DNA from: an uncultured Lachnospiraceae bacterium | GTDB lineage: Bacteria > Bacillota > Clostridia > Lachnospirales > Lachnospiraceae | Direction of reading: 5' to 3' | Assembly (NCBI GenBank): GCA_910587635.1 | Contig: CAJUNB010000039.1 | Span: 1 to 5,045 of the forward strand | Length of the DNA: 5,045 nt | Part shown: one piece after another, positions 4,786 through 5,045 of the stretch | Layout of the letters: each line of letters begins with the position of its first letter | Numbering within the stretch: the stretch's first letter is position 1 | The notes under the pieces: model-generated | Database searches by the model: none | What the model was told of the DNA's origin: nothing | The model's input: the letters and a program-made list of their open reading frames with translations, nothing else | Translations under genes and position numbers: made by a program

Positions 4786-4894
4786 CAAATCGCTCTCCTG
4801 ACACAACTTTATCATACCGATATTCTTCTATACGCTGCCTCGCAATTGCGCAGTATTCCTCTTTTATTTCAAAGCCTATACAATACCTGTTATT
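4763..4894 (-). pseudogene. C-terminal fragment of the cognate DNA methyltransferase, truncated by repeat
   Basis: The last 43 codons of a DNA methyltransferase: NNRYCIGFEIKEEYCAIARQ, then RIEEYRYDK and an end at KSI-stop. The IGFEIKEEYC-x-IA-x2-RI pattern follows motif I (DPFxGSGTT) in beta-class N4/N6 amino-methyltransferases, the class to which M.ScaI belongs. The gene is cut just upstream of this point by the right-hand repeat: motif I and the (S/D)PP(Y/W) catalytic motif are absent, and continuing the frame into the repeat meets a TGA at 4964-4966. The 66-residue ORF that begins TTG in the repeat at 4963 is therefore a fusion artefact. The rest of the gene may lie beyond the repeat outside the window. 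It overlaps the endonuclease start by 23 bases. Confidence 0.82.
4795..4799 (-). promoter_or_regulatory. Ribosome binding site of the endonuclease, inside the methyltransferase gene
   Basis: AGGAG on the minus strand lies nine bases before ATG at 4785. It sets the start 30 bases downstream of the longest possible ORF. Confidence 0.65.
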
Positions 4895-5034
4895 ACCCTC
4901 AGTGGACAAGGGCACACACGCCCTGAACCATGATATTTCGGTAATTTTCTGCGTTGTCCTCAATCAGCGTACGTCCAGTACGCCTCAATCGTCCTCCTTG
5001 TAAATTACCGAAATATCTATGGTCAGGGTCAGAG
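4893..5034 (-). repeat. Right copy of the 142-bp inverted repeat
   Basis: This is the inverted partner of 1-142, identical at 141 of 142 positions. Its inner edge interrupts the DNA methyltransferase gene. Beyond its outer edge only 11 bases remain (5035-5045); they keep open the reading frame that crosses the repeat, so the element may continue outward. Both copies present the same end toward the 4.75-kb segment between them, as two insertion elements in opposite orientation would. Near-identity implies recent spread, gene conversion or an assembly repeat edge. Confidence 0.93.
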
Positions 5035-5045
5035 AGTCGGAAAGA
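4899..5045 (-). CDS. Possible C-terminal end of an element-encoded protein (right copy, 5' end missing)
   Basis: This is the same frame as in the left repeat. It extends four codons further out to the window edge (S-F-R-L before SDPDHRYFGNL), 48 codons in all, ending at TGA (4899-4901). It stays open across the boundary of the compared repeat. It could be the tail of a transposase whose main part lies outside the window. One synonymous difference is weak support. Confidence 0.3.
   Translation of the reverse strand, partial: SFRLSDPDHRYFGNLQGGRLRRTGRTLIEDNAENYRNIMVQGVCALVH
4921..5028. repeat. Imperfect 27-bp terminal palindrome with inner hairpin (right copy)
   Basis: This is the same nested palindrome as at 7-114, in the opposite orientation. 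The single difference from the left copy (position 4995) falls in the loop, outside both stems, so both stems are fully conserved between copies. Confidence 0.85.

Noticed and set aside
4786..4815. Longer endonuclease start (ATG at 4815)
   Set aside because: No ribosome site was seen upstream; AGGAG lies inside this extension, well placed for ATG at 4785.
143..4892. The whole segment as a classical composite transposon
   Set aside because: It carries conserved chromosomal genes (nrdR, tdk, YlmC/YmxH-type) in a plausible native order, and no transposase body or target duplication is visible. Kept only as an alternative.
4763..4963. A complete 66-residue gene starting with TTG in the right repeat
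   Set aside because: Its first 23 residues are repeat sequence in an arbitrary frame. Only the part from about 4894 down is methyltransferase, so it is a fused fragment rather than a real gene.
1..5045. ScaI recognition sites AGTACT in the window
   Set aside because: I noticed none by eye, but only about one would be expected by chance in 5 kb, so avoidance cannot be claimed.

Overview
The window looks like chromosomal DNA from a spore-forming Clostridia, most likely a Lachnospiraceae gut bacterium. The grounds are strong AGGAGG-type ribosome binding sites, sigma-A promoters, a divergent nrdR / YlmC-YmxH pair, a Firmicutes-type thymidine kinase and a NimA-like flavoprotein. Family names rest on motif recognition by eye; no search was run.

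Layout, left to right. (1) Positions 1-142 are one copy of a structured repeat; its inverted partner lies at 4893-5034 and matches at 141 of 142 positions. (2) 102-614 (minus) is a pyridoxamine-5'-phosphate-oxidase-like/NimA-like flavoprotein whose last 13 residues come from the repeat. (3) 739-1503 (minus) is a classical short-chain dehydrogenase with its own promoter (1564-1592) and terminator (697-724). (4) 1609-2733 (minus) is a ROK-family repressor, and 2738-3187 (minus) is NrdR; the two are 4 bases apart. (5) 3307-3537 (plus) is a small YlmC/YmxH-type sporulation protein, divergent from nrdR and convergent with tdk. (6) 3549-4130 (minus) is thymidine kinase, preceded by a 22-residue small ORF (4131-4199) whose stop codon abuts the tdk start. 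(7) 4216-4785 (minus) is a ScaI-family restriction endonuclease, and 4763-4894 (minus) is the C-terminal stub of its DNA methyltransferase, cut off by the right-hand repeat.

How the parts may work together. NrdR represses ribonucleotide reductase genes and thymidine kinase salvages thymidine, so the middle is housekeeping DNA around nucleotide metabolism. The ROK repressor probably senses a sugar or sugar derivative and is a good candidate to control the adjacent dehydrogenase. The AT-rich restriction-modification module looks like an accessory insertion next to tdk. In this assembly it is broken: the endonuclease is intact, but the methyltransferase lacks motif I and the catalytic motif.

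The main puzzle is the pair of 142-bp inverted repeats. Each contains a 27-bp imperfect terminal palindrome, an inner hairpin and a reading frame open to the element's inner end; the one difference between copies is synonymous in that frame. The simplest reading is two copies of a multicopy insertion element, of which only the inward-facing ends are in the window, probably with contig breaks at the repeats. A composite or invertible segment is possible but not shown. No tRNA, rRNA, CRISPR array or riboswitch was seen, and no stretch over 300 bases lacks a gene.
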